This document shows positions 11,261 through 22,628 of a stretch of 64,000 nt of DNA, in pieces (the stretch's first letter is position 1; every line of letters starts with the position of its first letter). A program made the translations under genes and the position numbers. Source of the DNA: Zopfochytrium polystomum (taxonomy: Eukaryota; Chytridiomycota; Chytridiomycetes; Chytridiales; Chytridiaceae); the NCBI GenBank assembly GCA_025765615.1, contig JAIVFJ010000037.1, positions 124,001 to 188,000 of the forward strand, read 5' to 3'. Under the pieces are notes generated by a model. That model did no database searches, was not told where the DNA came from, and saw only the letters and a program-made list of their open reading frames with translations.

Positions 11261-11915
11261 AGGATAGTAATAGTTGGTGTGGTGATTTCTGGTGCAGCAG
11301 TAGCCGAGTGATTGTTGCTTGATCAGCCAGCTCGATGTGTTGCTTATCAAAGTTGTTTTGTTAAACAGGTTTTTGAAGCGTGAGATTAGTTTGGCTAAAC
11401 TTGTTATCTGAGGAGCTGGGTTGCTGACAACAAGAAAAACTTTTCCTTTCCCCATATCCAATGGGCTTTGGCCCAGTGAGCCAACAAAGATTCAAACAAC
11501 TTGTTGGAAAGGGCGAATATGATGGAGAAGTTCTCCAGCTGCTGACTTTGCAAAGCTGTCGACTCGATGGTATGCTTCAGTGAATCGGGTAATGACGGCA
11601 TCTGAGGCTTCAGTTGGTTCCATTTTAATGCATTCAAAGTCGTCAATGATCTCCTTTGCAAGTTCGACCAGGTGTGATTTGGGTGAGGGCTCGATAGATG
11701 TGGCGAGGAATGATTAGACAGCAATGTGCATTCTGGTTCTGTGCACCAGGAAACCAAGTTACTTTCTCTGGTCCACAAGACGGAGGCACCAGTTGGAATC
11801 TCTGTCCTTGGAATGGTCCATCTCTGATGAGACAGGTTCCAGTGTCACAGAGGTCAAGTGGATCAACTGCATCGTTCTGCTCTGCGTTGATGTGATTGGT
11901 TGAGTCAGTAGTCAT
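11261..11915 (-). pseudogene. D1 gag fragment
   Basis: The frame starts MTTDST at 11915 like B gag, skips about 40 residues that B has (the FGDWLED region), and continues through HINAEQND, a GTCLIRDGPFQGQRF motif and the GPEKVTWF motif. Frame changes follow, with recognisable B-gag similarity down to the TSLAKLI region. Past about 11260 the similarity to B stops. The CCHC zinc knuckle present in B is missing. Confidence 0.75.
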
Positions 11916-12514
11916 GTTGTTTTCTCAGGACGATTATGTGTGCCAAGTTTGAAGGGATTTCGTTGGATTTTGGGTGTGTTGTGAAGGTGGTGTTGCAGCA
12001 GATGAAAAGTTGGTTTGTTAGCTTGGTGTGTGTCAGGTAGGGGGGTGGTCGTTGTCTGCAATTGGGGACAAAAAATCAAAAATTAATGGTGAGGGTTGGA
12101 GGTAATCTGGTGACCCTGAATGGAAAAAGGCATCGGTTATCACGAAGGAGAGTGATTTTGGGGTGCCGTTGGTGGCAGTCGTGTAGTCCCGAAGCAGGCC
12201 TTTCTAATGATAGCTTGGGATCGGCTGGGGGAGGTCTGGAAGGCGAGCAAATTGAGGTTGAAGTTGGAAAAGTAGGCGACAACTTTGGAGGCGGTGGATA
12301 CGACGTAGGAGCGTCCGATCCGAGATCAGGTGCGTTCGTTGGAAAGAGGAGATCAAGAGCTTTCCGATGATAGTAACGAAATTGCTGTACGATGTCTGTA
12401 GCGCCTGTGATCGCTCCACGAAGTTGGCAGATCTGAAAAGCGTACAACCGCTTCTACTGATTGGATTTTGTTGAAACCAAGGGGGAAGTGATTGGGATGG
12501 GTAACAGTTTTGTA
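11916..12514 (-). other. D1 5' leader
   Basis: About 600 bp between the 5' LTR and gag, homologous to the leader of B (24902-25501) over its whole length. It carries no coding frame that I would support. Confidence 0.75.
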
Positions 12515-12743
12515 TGAAAGAATTTGCTATGGTGGCTGATTGATGGGTTGGGCTGCTGTGGTGTACACTACTGAAGGTGGTGGTGGTGGGAGGTTGATCT
12601 TGGCTTCTGTCAGTCTTGTGTTTGTCTTTATACAAAACTGTTACAAGGACCATCACTTGCAAAATGCTGCAAGTCATCCTTGCAGAGCAGAAACTGGTCA
12701 AAGCTCCTGCACACTGCTTACACCAAAAGACCCAAAACTAACA
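12515..12743 (-). repeat. D1 5' LTR (B/D type)
   Basis: 229 bp, apparently identical to the 3' LTR at 6264-6492. The CTTTC target duplication follows at 12744-12748. Confidence 0.92.
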
Positions 12744-12880
12744 CTTTCTTGGAATCAGCTGGCGTGGCCTTGGCTTCTTTGGCGTGTGCAGGCTGCTTGC
12801 CCTTGGCCTTCTTTGCAGGGCGAGCCGGCTCTGACTTCCCGTGAGGGAACTTGAGGCATTCCTCGCGAGAGTGTGAGATG
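12744..12880 (-). pseudogene. A1 gag fragment beyond the D1 insertion
   Basis: The minus strand encodes the basic Ala/Lys-rich segment of A gag, including EECLKFPHGKSEPARP and KKAKGKQPAHAKEAK. It continues exactly from the codon interrupted at 6263. At about 12880 it is joined to the interior of an A LTR, so the first two thirds of gag, the leader and the outer 25 bp of the LTR have been deleted. Confidence 0.85.
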
Positions 12881-13983
12881 CAGGGACTTGGTGTGTGTGG
12901 GGATGAAGAGAGAGAGAGAGAGAGAGAGAGCAGTGATGATGGAAAAGGGAGAGGAGTGAGAGGATGGAGAGAGAAGAGAGGAGCGAGTGGGCAGAGATGG
13001 AAGAGAGAGCAAATGGAGGAAGAGTTGGCTTGTTTTGCACTGGATTCTGTCAAAACAGCAAGGAGGGGGTTGGATTCCTTTTTTGATCTCTGTGAGAGGT
13101 TGCTGCTTTTATACTCCTGCAGGTTGGAGCCATCAGAAAACAGAGGGAGCAGTGGGCTGCACAGAGCAGGCCACAGAAATGAGATAAGACAGGCTGAGCA
13201 CCAACCCCCAGCCTGGGCTAAGTACCCATTCAGGGCTGAGTACCACTCAGGGCTGGGCATCACCCAGGGCTGAGTACCAACCAGGGCTGAGTACCAGCCT
13301 GGGCTGTGCACCACCCTGGGCTAAGTACCAGCCAGGGCTGAGTACCACCTTTGGCTGAGTACTTTGTCTGGGCTGAGTACCACCAGTAACCAATTTACAG
13401 CTTCTTTGAGAAACAGTTGCTTGTAAATCGGTTTGGTTGTTTCCAAATCAAGAAGCTTGCTTGGGAAACAAGCCGCTTTTCTCCTTGTTTTTAGAAATCC
13501 AATGATTGGTGCAATCTCTGGTGAGTTCAGTTTTTATCTCACTTTTAGAAATGCAGTGATTGGTGCAATTCCTGATTCCTAAATGCCTGTTTCATTGCTC
13601 AGATTGCACAGCACAGCAGGAAAGCTGGAATTCCGGATCAGGAAGCGGAATTTCGATGCAGAGAGCGGAATTCCGGAGCATGGGGCAGTGGTACACTGCT
13701 TCTGCATGCTTGCTGTGCTGTGTTACATGTGCAGAATGCGTAGTTGGAGCGTTTTTCTGCATATTCTAATTGCATTGTTCCTACTGGTAGGATGAACAAA
13801 GCTAGAACAACAGCCGCCTTTGCCTATCTCTTTTTATTGAGAACAGATTAGCCCTTCTGAGCGCCCGATTCAAGTATTGAATCTACTGAGCCCTTCAAAC
13901 ACCCCATCCAATGTGATTGGATGGAGTACTTAAAGGGATCATCAGTAACGGGCGTAGTGTACCCTGTGGGTCGAATCTCAACA
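12881..13983 (-). repeat. Family A LTR (L3), 5' LTR of A1, outer end deleted
   Basis: About 1.1 kb of A LTR ending in GAATCTCAACA at 13983 on the plus strand. It has the (AG)n tract, the degenerate GGGCTGAGTACC repeats, one or two GGAATTCC units and the CCAAT palindrome. It has fewer GGAATTCC units than the other copies. Its right neighbour is not the expected flank of A1 but the D2 element, with GTAAT at the junction. Confidence 0.9.
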
Positions 13984-16900
13984 GTAATAAACTGTTCCAT
14001 GCAGATTGGCACATAAAATATGCTGTTGAGGTATGTGTTACTGATATCAACTGTGTCAGTGTCCCAGTTGATTCAGGCAGCCATTTCAGTGAGTTAACAG
14101 GGACTATTGATTTGGACAAGAGGTGAGTGAGTATTCTGAATATAAATGCAAAGACACTAAGTGGGGCCCTTAGCCATGAGCCATAGAAGCACTCAATGCT
14201 GGTGTCTTCACAAAGTTTGACCTTGTAGACCCATTTGTTCCAGATTATGTTGACATTGGTGGGTTGTTCAATAACTTCAAAGGCTGTCTGCACATATACA
14301 AGGGTCTGCGCAGGGTGTGCTTGTCAATCACAGGGGGCCTGAATGTGTACACTTTGCAAGGTTGTCAGATGGTGGCGACAGCTGATGTGGTTCTGATGGA
14401 ATTTCGCCTGAAGGTAAGAAGTTTGTGGTGGATTCCAAATTTCAAAGTGTTATGTTTGTTTTGTGGTTGTAGAGAAATAGGATCTACTTGCGATGGTTTT
14501 AACTTTAAGAAACTTTAGGGAAAATTAGTTCAGATTTTCTAAGATACCCTGCACACAAAAGAAAGCACAAGAGAAAACTCTGCACAGATGAGCCTTCCGC
14601 ACGATGCTGGTCTGAGCTCCCCCCAGAACCCTATGAGGCAAGGCGACCACTCCCCCATACACAGCTTGCCCTCAACGCTTTCCCTTGCGTCTCGCCCAGG
14701 CACATCAGGGGAATAACTGTCTCCTGGTTGGTGCTACTTGTGGAATGGGCTCCCTGCTCAGGACTCCACCTCCTCTGACACAGGTCCAGGCCACACTTGC
14801 CTACAAGCTGGGACTTCGGTGTTCGTGGGCCTTCGGTTGATTTACATTGCCAGTCTGCCACATTGGTCCAGCCTTCCTCAGTCATGCCTATAGTGCTCCC
14901 AGTAAGGCCCACTGGAGGTGACGTTAATTGCAGCAGCAGGGAATCCAACCCATCGTGCCGTCATCACTTTCGCTGTGGATTACCATGTGGTTGATACTTT
15001 TTACCAATTCCATTTTAACTTCTTCCAATTCTGATTGCTGAAGTTGAATGCTGACGGAATGGAGGAAGTTGTTGTTTTCTGGAGTGACTCTGCTGTGGGG
15101 AATGCTGATGCTTTGTCTGACTTTGTTGAGGCTGCAGAGAACTGAAAGCAATTCCAATTCAACTTGTTCAACTGGCAAAATTCAAGTTCAAAGATGGTTC
15201 AAGGTGACTGGTGACTGAATGGAGCAAAGTGGTGATGTTGGCGTTGTTTCTGAAGCTGATCTGCAGTAATGAATGGTTGAAGGTTTTCCTGAATTTTGCT
15301 GAGACTGCTGCATATTGAATATTTTGACGATGTGGTAATTGTGACTGTTTGACTATGAGGTGGTTGATTTTTGTTTTTGTTGGTCTAGAGTGGAGAATAA
15401 AGATAGAGATGAAGTTAGTGGAAGTAAGCATTAGTGGAGTTAGTATATCCAGATGTTTCTTGCTTGATGATGAATTGCCTTTAGTCTCCAACTGATGTTG
15501 TGGTGGTTAATGCTGGTAGAAGAGTGTTAATGCAAGCAAAGGGAACAAAGACTTAGCCTTATGTTTTCTACTCTGCCTCATTAAAGAATCAGCATAATGT
15601 TATTGTCAAGTCTAACATCCAAGCCAAAAAAACAAAGGTTCTGGTCAGATTACAAAAGTTGAGGGCAATCTCTGAAGCTTCGAGATCCTGGTTATGCTGG
15701 ATGAATGAGGTATTCAAAGAACATAGCTGTTCTGGAGTGACTCTATTAAGTGGAATTTGAAATCTAGAGTCAGTTAGATTTGGTTCTGCAAAGGAAGAAT
15801 CTTAGATGAGAGTGGAACTTCAGTAATCTTGCAAGGTTGAGCTTGTTTATAGTTTGCTCTGAAAAAGTGTTAGTGTTGAGTGTCCAATAAAGATAAATGT
15901 TGATACTCCTCGGAATGAGCCAAAAGGTATTTCAAGGAACATTGTGTTTTGTCACAGAAGTTGGTTAGGATAATTCATCAGAGTGATGCAATTGAGGTGA
16001 GGACTCAGGTATGGCTGTGGAATTTCCTGTGATATAGGACCTGGTGTAGTGTTAGTATGTCTGTGTATAAAAGCTGAAGTCAATATGTGTGAGTTAAGGT
16101 CCCTAGCCAGAGTAAGCCCAGCAATAATAGTGTATTCCATAGTTTGACTCCTAAGTCCAGATTCATTTGGCTAAAATGGATAGAGTGTTTTCCCAAGCCA
16201 GCAGCCCAGCACCAAGAAGACCATGCCAAGTTGGTGCCAATCCATGCTGAGACCGCTTTGCAACTCTGTGCTGATGATCATCGTTCACTTATTCCAAGCA
16301 TCCTTCATCTAATTTGGCAATATAGTGCTGAGGATCATCTTTCACTTATCCCTAGCATCCTCCCACCTAAGTGGAAGATGATGTTTGATGTTGCACTGGC
16401 AAAAACGGTAAGAGGATGGTTAAACTACTCAACCAATCCTGGTTCAATCAATGAATGGACAGCAAATTGTCTTTGGCTGAAGTTATGTGAGCAAAGATAA
16501 AGAGAGGCTTGATGTAACAGAGTCCAAAGTCATGAGGAAATTGCACAAGGTTGCCATGGTTGTGAGAGTTGGCACTTGCACAACTATTGGTCATCCCAAT
16601 CACTAATACGTTTGATTGTGAGAGTTTCAGTGTGGTTGAAATCACTCTGATCTCAAAAGGTGGCCATGTCAATGATAATTGTATCGGGGAATCCAGAAAT
16701 TGAACTACCTTCTCCATGGGTTGATAGGCGAGAAAAACACCATATCATTAAATCCTAATTTGTTATGCCCTGTTGAAAATGAGTAAATATTATTAAGAGG
16801 GCTCGGGGGCAGTTGTTAGAGGTGCAGGTCTCCAAAAACTGAAATGCCTGTGTTGATGTTCACGGAATGATGAATCATTACTGACAGGAGACTGCATGGC

Positions 16901-17448
16901 TGTAAGTTGAGAGGATTAAGGCAGTTACTTTGATGCATATCAAAAGAGAAGAGCAAAACACTTAGCAGATTTATTGATTATTTGTTGATGGAGCAAGTTG
17001 GTTTTTGAGGACCTCGTTGTTTGTTATTCAATTGATATGAAGAAGCAGATAACCAGGATAGTAACAGTTGGTGTGGTGATTTCCGGTGCAGTAGTAGTTG
17101 AGCCTTTGTCACTTTGATTGGCCAGCCTGATGTGTTGCTTATCATAGTTGTTTTGTCAAACAGGTTTTTGAAGAGTGAGATTAGTTTGGCTAAATTTGTT
17201 ATCTGAGGAGCTGGGTTGTTGACAACAAGAAAAACCTTTCCTTTCCCCATATCCAACAGTCTTTGGCCCAGTGAGCCAACAAAGTTTCAAACAACTTATT
17301 GGAAAGGGCGAATACGATGGAGAAGTTCTCCATCTGCTGATTTTGCAAAGCTGTCAACTTGATTGTACGCTTTGGTGAATCAGGTAATGAAGGCATCTGA
17401 GGCTTCAGTTGGTTCCATATTGATGCGTTCAAAGTCGTCAATGATCTC
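13984..17448 (-). mobile_element. D2: truncated D-family element between two A LTRs
   Basis: It carries an RT fragment (13984-14512), the intron-like insert (14513-14983), the D spacer (14984 to about 17030) and a gag fragment (about 17030-17448), all in minus orientation and collinear with D1. Both of its own ends are missing: A LTRs abut it at 13983 and 17449. Junction bases GTAAT (left) and ATCTC (right) are probably single surviving halves of target duplications from two separate A insertions. Confidence 0.8.
14513..14983 (-). other. Intron-like structured insert in D2 pol
   Basis: Minus-strand insert of about 471 bp, GTAATC at 14983 to CTAAAG at 14513. It lacks about 31 bp near the donor side compared with D1, which removes one arm of the long stem described for B and C. 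The rest of the core is clearly homologous. Confidence 0.6.
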
Positions 17449-18651
17449 TGATGAGATCCCACCCAGGACTGGAGGGACTTGGTGTGTGTGTGGGGATGAA
17501 GAGAGAGAGAGAGAGAGAGAGCAGTGATGATGGAAAAGGGAAAGGAGTGAGAGGATGGAGAGAGGAGAGAGGAGTGAGTGGGCAGAGATGGAAGAGAGAG
17601 CAAATGGAGGAAGAGAGATTGGCTTGTTTTGCACTGAATTCTGTCGAAGCAGCAAGGAGGGGGTTGGATTCCTTTTTTGATCTCTGTGAGAGGTTGCTGC
17701 TTTTATACTCCTGCAGGTTGGAGCCATCAGAAAACAGAGGGAGCAGTGGGCTGCACAGAGCAGGCCACAGAAATGAGATTAAACAGGCTGAGCACCAATC
17801 CCCAGCCTGGGCTAAGTACCCATTCAGGGCTGAGTACCACGCAGTGCTGGGCATCACTCAGGGCTGAATACCAGCCAGGGCTGAGTACCAGCCTGGGCTG
17901 AGCACCACCCAGGGCTGAGTACCAGCCTGGGCTGTGCACCACCCTGGGCTAAGTACCAGCCAGGGCTGAGTACCACCTTGGGCTGAGCACTTTGTCTGGG
18001 CTGAGTACTACCAGGAACCAATTTACAGCTTGTTTGAGAAACAGTTGCTTGTAAATTGGTTTGGTTGTTTCCAAATCAGGAAGCTTGTTTGGGAAACAAG
18101 CCGCTTTTTTCCTTGTTTTTAGAAATCCAATGATTGGTGCAATCTCTGGTGAGCTCAGTTTTTATCTCACTTTTAGAAATGCAGTGATTGGTGCAATCCC
18201 TGATTCCTAAATGCCTGTTTCATTGCTCAGATTGCACAGCACAGCAGAAAAGCTGGAATTCCAGATCAGGAAGCGGAATTCCGATGCAGAGTGCGGAATT
18301 CCGGTGCAGAGAGCGGAATTCCGATGCAGAGAGCGGAATTCCGGAGCATTGGGCAGTGTAACACTGCTTCTGCATGCTTGCTGTGCTGTGTTACATGTGC
18401 AGAGTGCGTAGTTTGCGCGTTTTTGTGCATGTTCTAATTGCATTGTTCCTACCGGTAGGATGAACAAAGCTAGAACAACAGCCGCCTTTGCCTATCTCTT
18501 TTTATTGAGAACAGATTAGCCCTTCCGAGCGCCCCATTCAAGTATTGAATCTACTGAGCCCTTCAAACACCCCATCCAATGTGATTGGATGGAGTTCTCA
18601 AAGGGATCATCAGTAACGGGCGTATTGTACCCCGTGGGTCGAATCTCAACA
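17449..18651 (-). repeat. Family A LTR (L4)
   Basis: 1203 bp, TGATGAGATCCC to CTCAACA on the plus strand. D2 lies on its left (junction ATCTC) and the end of the C element LTR on its right (junction GTAGT). The flanks come from two different elements and the five-base junctions differ, so this is not a simple solo-LTR insertion. The CCATCCAAT-GTG-ATTGGATGG palindrome is at 18572-18592 and CCTACCGGTAGG lies nearby. Confidence 0.93.
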
Positions 18652-19601
18652 GTAGTTCACCACCATCCACAACCAGCAGCAGTCATTTCTTTCATACAAA
18701 ATTGTGACCCATCCCAATCACTTGAAGTAGAGATCAGTGGAAAATAAGGAGAACGAGCAGAACGCATAGCAACAACAAGGGGGGCGTGCAGAACCAGTAA
18801 ACAAACAGTGCCACTCACCACCACACATCACCAGCATCACTACCTGCAGAACCAACTCCTTCAAGTTTTGTCCCTCACACCTCCACCACTACCAACTTTG
18901 GAGAAGACGTTTCAACGTTTGTTTTTCGCTGCGAAAGCGTCATGCAACGTGCAACAGATCAGCCACATTGGAAAACGCGCAAAACGACCGAAAAACGTCC
19001 GAAACGCGACCTTCTAGTTTGCCCACTTCTTTCAATCACTTTAGGCATCGCTTACCACCACAGGAAAGAGCCAGTTTCACTCTACCTCTCCACCAAACGT
19101 CGTGATCCTCGACTGGTTCCTTACAGAATAACAGCTGTCCGCGTTTTTACTGTTCAATTAGCACTCAACTCGTCGAATTTGCTGTATTGGAGCTTCCCAC
19201 CAACACAACTCAGCCAAAACCCGACCAAATCACTTAAAACCAATTTCTCTGCACTCAGCAACTGCTGATCTACGTGGGGCAACTCAGTGATTCTCCAAAT
19301 TCGTCCTTGGCCTCGTGGGATATTGAGTTGCAAGCTGCATCTGCATTTTGGCCCATCTAGTCACTCAATTTCGCTCCACAAACGTGACAAGTCTGTTTTT
19401 CTCAACACCAACTCGTTACACACATCACCTATCCACCTATCCACACCCATACCTTGACCATCAAGTGTCATGTCACGCTTGTTGAGTGTCAACTTAAAGA
19501 CTGCTACTATTCCCTACAAAGGGTTACCACTAAATCAGAGAAATCACTGCCTTTCAAATTTCTATTCTCCTGCAAAGCTCTCACACATTTTCCTCCCAAG
19601 C

Positions 19602-20223
19602 ATGAGCGAGCGTGATCAAATCAAGTATGCTTCCCGTGCATTCCCCATTCTCAAAGGCGCAGCAAATTTTGGAGATTGGCTGGACGACCTAATTTCAGAA
19701 CTATCCAACAAAAGCAATAGTCTCTGCCACTGCGTCGACCCAGACTGAATTAACGTATTACGCAATGATCAAGTGGACCCCAATGATTCAATTCAGAGTT
19801 TTTGGCTCAGGGTGTTTGTATCATATCACAGCAAAGGAACGTGGACAAACACATCAGTTTAAAAAGCTTGCAGAACGCGCCTGACCAGCAATTTACATTG
19901 GAAACATTGGTCGTTCCATTGCTCGTTTGATTGACATCAGCACGGGTAGAGTAATCACTCATCAATTGGATGACCTTGTAGTTGCAGAAGACAGTTTCCC
20001 TCGCCTCAGCACCTCAGCAGCAGAGGATATTGCTCAGGACCTCATTCATCAGCTAACACCACTCCTCAGCAAAGATGAACTTACATCAACTGAACAAAAC
20101 ATCACCAACCTCCTTCGTGAAGCCAATGTTCGCGTGGATCAATTCCCAGAACCAGAACCAGCAGCGGTAGCTGAACAACAACCTTCCACAGAACTAGCAC
20201 CAAATGAACATGAAGTGGTCCAG
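19602..20223 (+). pseudogene. C gag start fused by deletion to integrase C-terminus
   Basis: Gag starts with ATG at 19602 and reads like B gag (ANFGDWLDDLISELS) to a TGA at 19746-19748. Similarity to gag continues to about 19790, where a deletion joins it to the integrase C-terminal region (FRVFGSGCLYH from about 19792). That part runs in one frame to 20223 with a TGA at 19882-19884 where B has CGA for Arg, a C-to-T change. The missing piece covers most of gag, protease and the integrase core. The frame ends in phase 0 at CAG before a GTACGG donor. Confidence 0.85.
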
Positions 20224-20754
20224 GTACGGCAGCGAAAGTGAATCGGATAACGATGTACAGCACGAAGTGTTGGAGGTGGCGGCACGACAGGATGGACTCT
20301 GTGTTACCGCAATTAACGCCATCTCCAGTGGGCCTTACCTATGAGCACTAAAGCCGGGGGACCAATCGGATGAGTGAGGGCGGCGACTGGCTCTGTGACT
20401 GCAGGCGCACTCTCAGCTGGGAGTGACGTGGGTGGCGCAACCGAAGGCCCTGGGCCATACTGACCCTGCGGGAGCTAGTGTGGCGTGGACCCAAGTCAGA
20501 AGGGATGGATGCCTGTTTGGGGAGCCCATTCCGTAAGGAACACCACCAGGGTAGATAGGTCCCTTGGCGCCTGACGTTATGCATTGGGGAAAGTGCGGAA
20601 GGCGGGCTGTGGAGAGAGGAAGAGAAGGCTCTCTGGCACGGGGTGTCCCGAGCCGCATCGTGCAGAAGGCTCACCTGCCAATGATTTTTCTATTTCCTTT
20701 TTCTGCATCCTAATACTCACAAACACCTCTGTCATTTTACTAACACCACCAAAG
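20224..20754 (+). other. Intron-like structured insert in C pol
   Basis: 531 bp from GTACGG to ACCAAAG, with the sequence TACTAAC a few bases before the acceptor. Removing it joins Gln (20221-20223) to His (20755) in phase 0 in the same frame. Conserved blocks shared with B include AGCGAAAGTGAATC, GCAATTAACG, GCAACCGAAGGCCC, GGGAGCCCATTCCGT and GAAGGCTCACCTG, separated by divergent segments. The arms 20272-20281 and 20317-20326 pair over ten bases. Confidence 0.75.
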
Positions 20755-22469
20755 CATACCCCTGATGACAAAACAATTGCTGAAACACCAACTAGAGACC
20801 TACCACCTCAAGCGCCACCACCAGAACCACCACCACCAGAGCCTCCACCTACACATGTGCGCAAATCACCATGCAGCCCTACGCGCAGCCCATCTCCAAA
20901 ACATACTCGATCTGGACATCTATATTTAACCAGTGTCAAATGTCCAGACCTGGTAACACGCACTGAGGCCATGAGTGGAAAGTGGTCCAAAGAGTGGATA
21001 GCAGCAGAGCAAACAGAGATTGACGCTCTCAGAATGCTTGCAGCTTTCGAAGTCGTTGATCGACCCAAGAATGTCAATGTCGTGCAGAACAAATGGGTTT
21101 ACAAGGTCAAGCTTCGACCGGACGGCAGCATTGAGCGCTTTCGCGCACGACTAGTGGCGAAGGGCTTTACACAGCGTCGTGGCGTTGATTTCTGGAACAC
21201 TCACTCTCCTGTTGTTCGCATCAATAGTCTACGATGGCTCCTTGCTATGACAGCCTCAAACGGTTGGGACACAGCTATGGTCGATATTAGCAATGCCTAC
21301 CTCAACAGCAAACTTGATGTCCCCATCTACATGGAGCAACCAGATGGCTACCGTTCGGATGGCAAGGTCTGGCTTTTGCACAAAGCTGTCAACGGTATCA
21401 AGCAAGCGGGGTGTTGTTGGTACCAGGAACTCATTGGTCGTCTCAAATCTGCCGACTACCAACAGATCCGTGCATCCTCTTCAAGCGCACAAAGGAACGT
21501 ATTATTTTCATTGCTATCTATGTCGATGATATTTGTTTCTTTGGGCACACAGAGGAAATAACCTCTGCCATCAATTTGCTAAAATCCTTCTATAAGCTCC
21601 GCGAACTAGGTCATATCAAGACCGTACTGAATATGGAAGTTCATCGAACACCAACTGGCATTTACTTGCATCAACGAGCTTACACCAAGGAGTTACTCCA
21701 ACGCCATGCAGACCTAGTCAATGGAAAGAAGACAGCAGTAACTGCTCTCCCCAGTCCTCTCACTCTTCAACCTCGAGAAAATGATGAACCCACAGCAAAT
21801 AAAAAGCTCTACCAAGCAATCCTTGGTGGCATCAACTAATTGGCAACACACACACGACCAGACTTGGCACCAGCAGTCTCATATCTTGGCGCCTTCAGCA
21901 AGGACCCAAGCAAACACCACTTGCAGATCCTCATTCGAGTCCTTCAATATATCAATGGTACACGTGAGTATGGTTTGCTTTATTCCAACACAGGGTCTGG
22001 AATTTTCGGCTACTCGGATGCTGCTCATGGAGTTCATGCTGATGGGAAATCACAACTTGGCTACTTCGTTTTGTTTGGAAATACCGCTATCAGCTGGGTA
22101 TCAACTCGCAGTCCTACAGTTCTGCTGTCACCTCAGCAAGCAGAATACGTTGCAGTCTCAGAACTAGGACGAGAACTGGAGGCCATCTCACAACAGCACA
22201 CAGCACTTATGCTCCCATCCCCAACTCCTATTCCAATCTATACTGACAACCAAGGCGTCATCAATTTGAGCTCAAACGATCTCTACACTAAATGGTCAAA
22301 ACATATTCTGGTTAAGTATCACTATATCAGGGAACTGGTTGATCGACAAGTGATTCGACTGGAATGGATTCATGGTGGTGAGCAACCAGCAGATTATCTT
22401 ACAAAATCATTACCAGCTGCTTTAGGTGCTTACCATCTTAGTCATATTGGTCTTTGTCGTGTGCCTTAG
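20755..22469 (+). pseudogene. C pol: reverse transcriptase and RNase H
   Basis: The stretch encodes a Pro-rich linker, RT (NKWVYKVKL, DISNAYLNS, YVDDICFFG) and RNase H (GYSDAAHG, SPQQAEYVAVSE, IYTDNQGVINL). It is broken by a deletion of about ten bases near 21460 that shifts the frame before YVDD, and by TAA at 21837-21839 where B has TAC. After the stop at about 22467 the 3' leader runs to the A insertion at 22629. Confidence 0.88.
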
Positions 22470-22628
22470 TTTCTGTCCCCTTTCTTTATTTGTATTGCAT
22501 TCTCTTTCTCCTTTCTCTTTCTTGCCCTTCTTCTTCTTCTGCATTGCTTCTTATATTCCTGCATTCAAGCTTCTTTGCTCTCCATCTACAAATTTCATAT
22601 GGGCATTCTTTTCTTATTGTTCTGCCAC

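Larger units (their letters stand above)
6264..12743 (-). mobile_element. D1: complete but defective copia-type element with identical LTRs
   Basis: The element is 6480 bp long with two 229-bp LTRs (6264-6492 and 12515-12743) in which I see no difference by eye. A perfect 5-bp target duplication CTTTC (6259-6263 and 12744-12748) flanks it inside A1 gag. In the element's direction it holds a leader, a gag fragment, an unknown spacer of about 2.3 kb, the intron-like insert, an RT fragment, a heat-shock-element segment, the RT end plus RNase H, and a polypurine tract. Protease and most of integrase are absent, so it cannot supply its own machinery. LTR, leader and RNase H are close to element B, which suggests mobilisation in trans by B-type proteins (inference). 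Confidence 0.9.
18652..22628 (+). mobile_element. C: decayed copia-type element, 5' portion
   Basis: It begins with the last 43 bp of its 5' LTR (18652-18694), cut by L4. A leader of about 900 bp (18695-19601) follows, then gag and pol remnants. At 22628 it is interrupted by the outer A element with target duplication GCCAC, and its 3' leader, polypurine tract and 3' LTR resume at 51362. It is a relative of B of roughly equal layout, including the intron-like insert. Confidence 0.88.
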
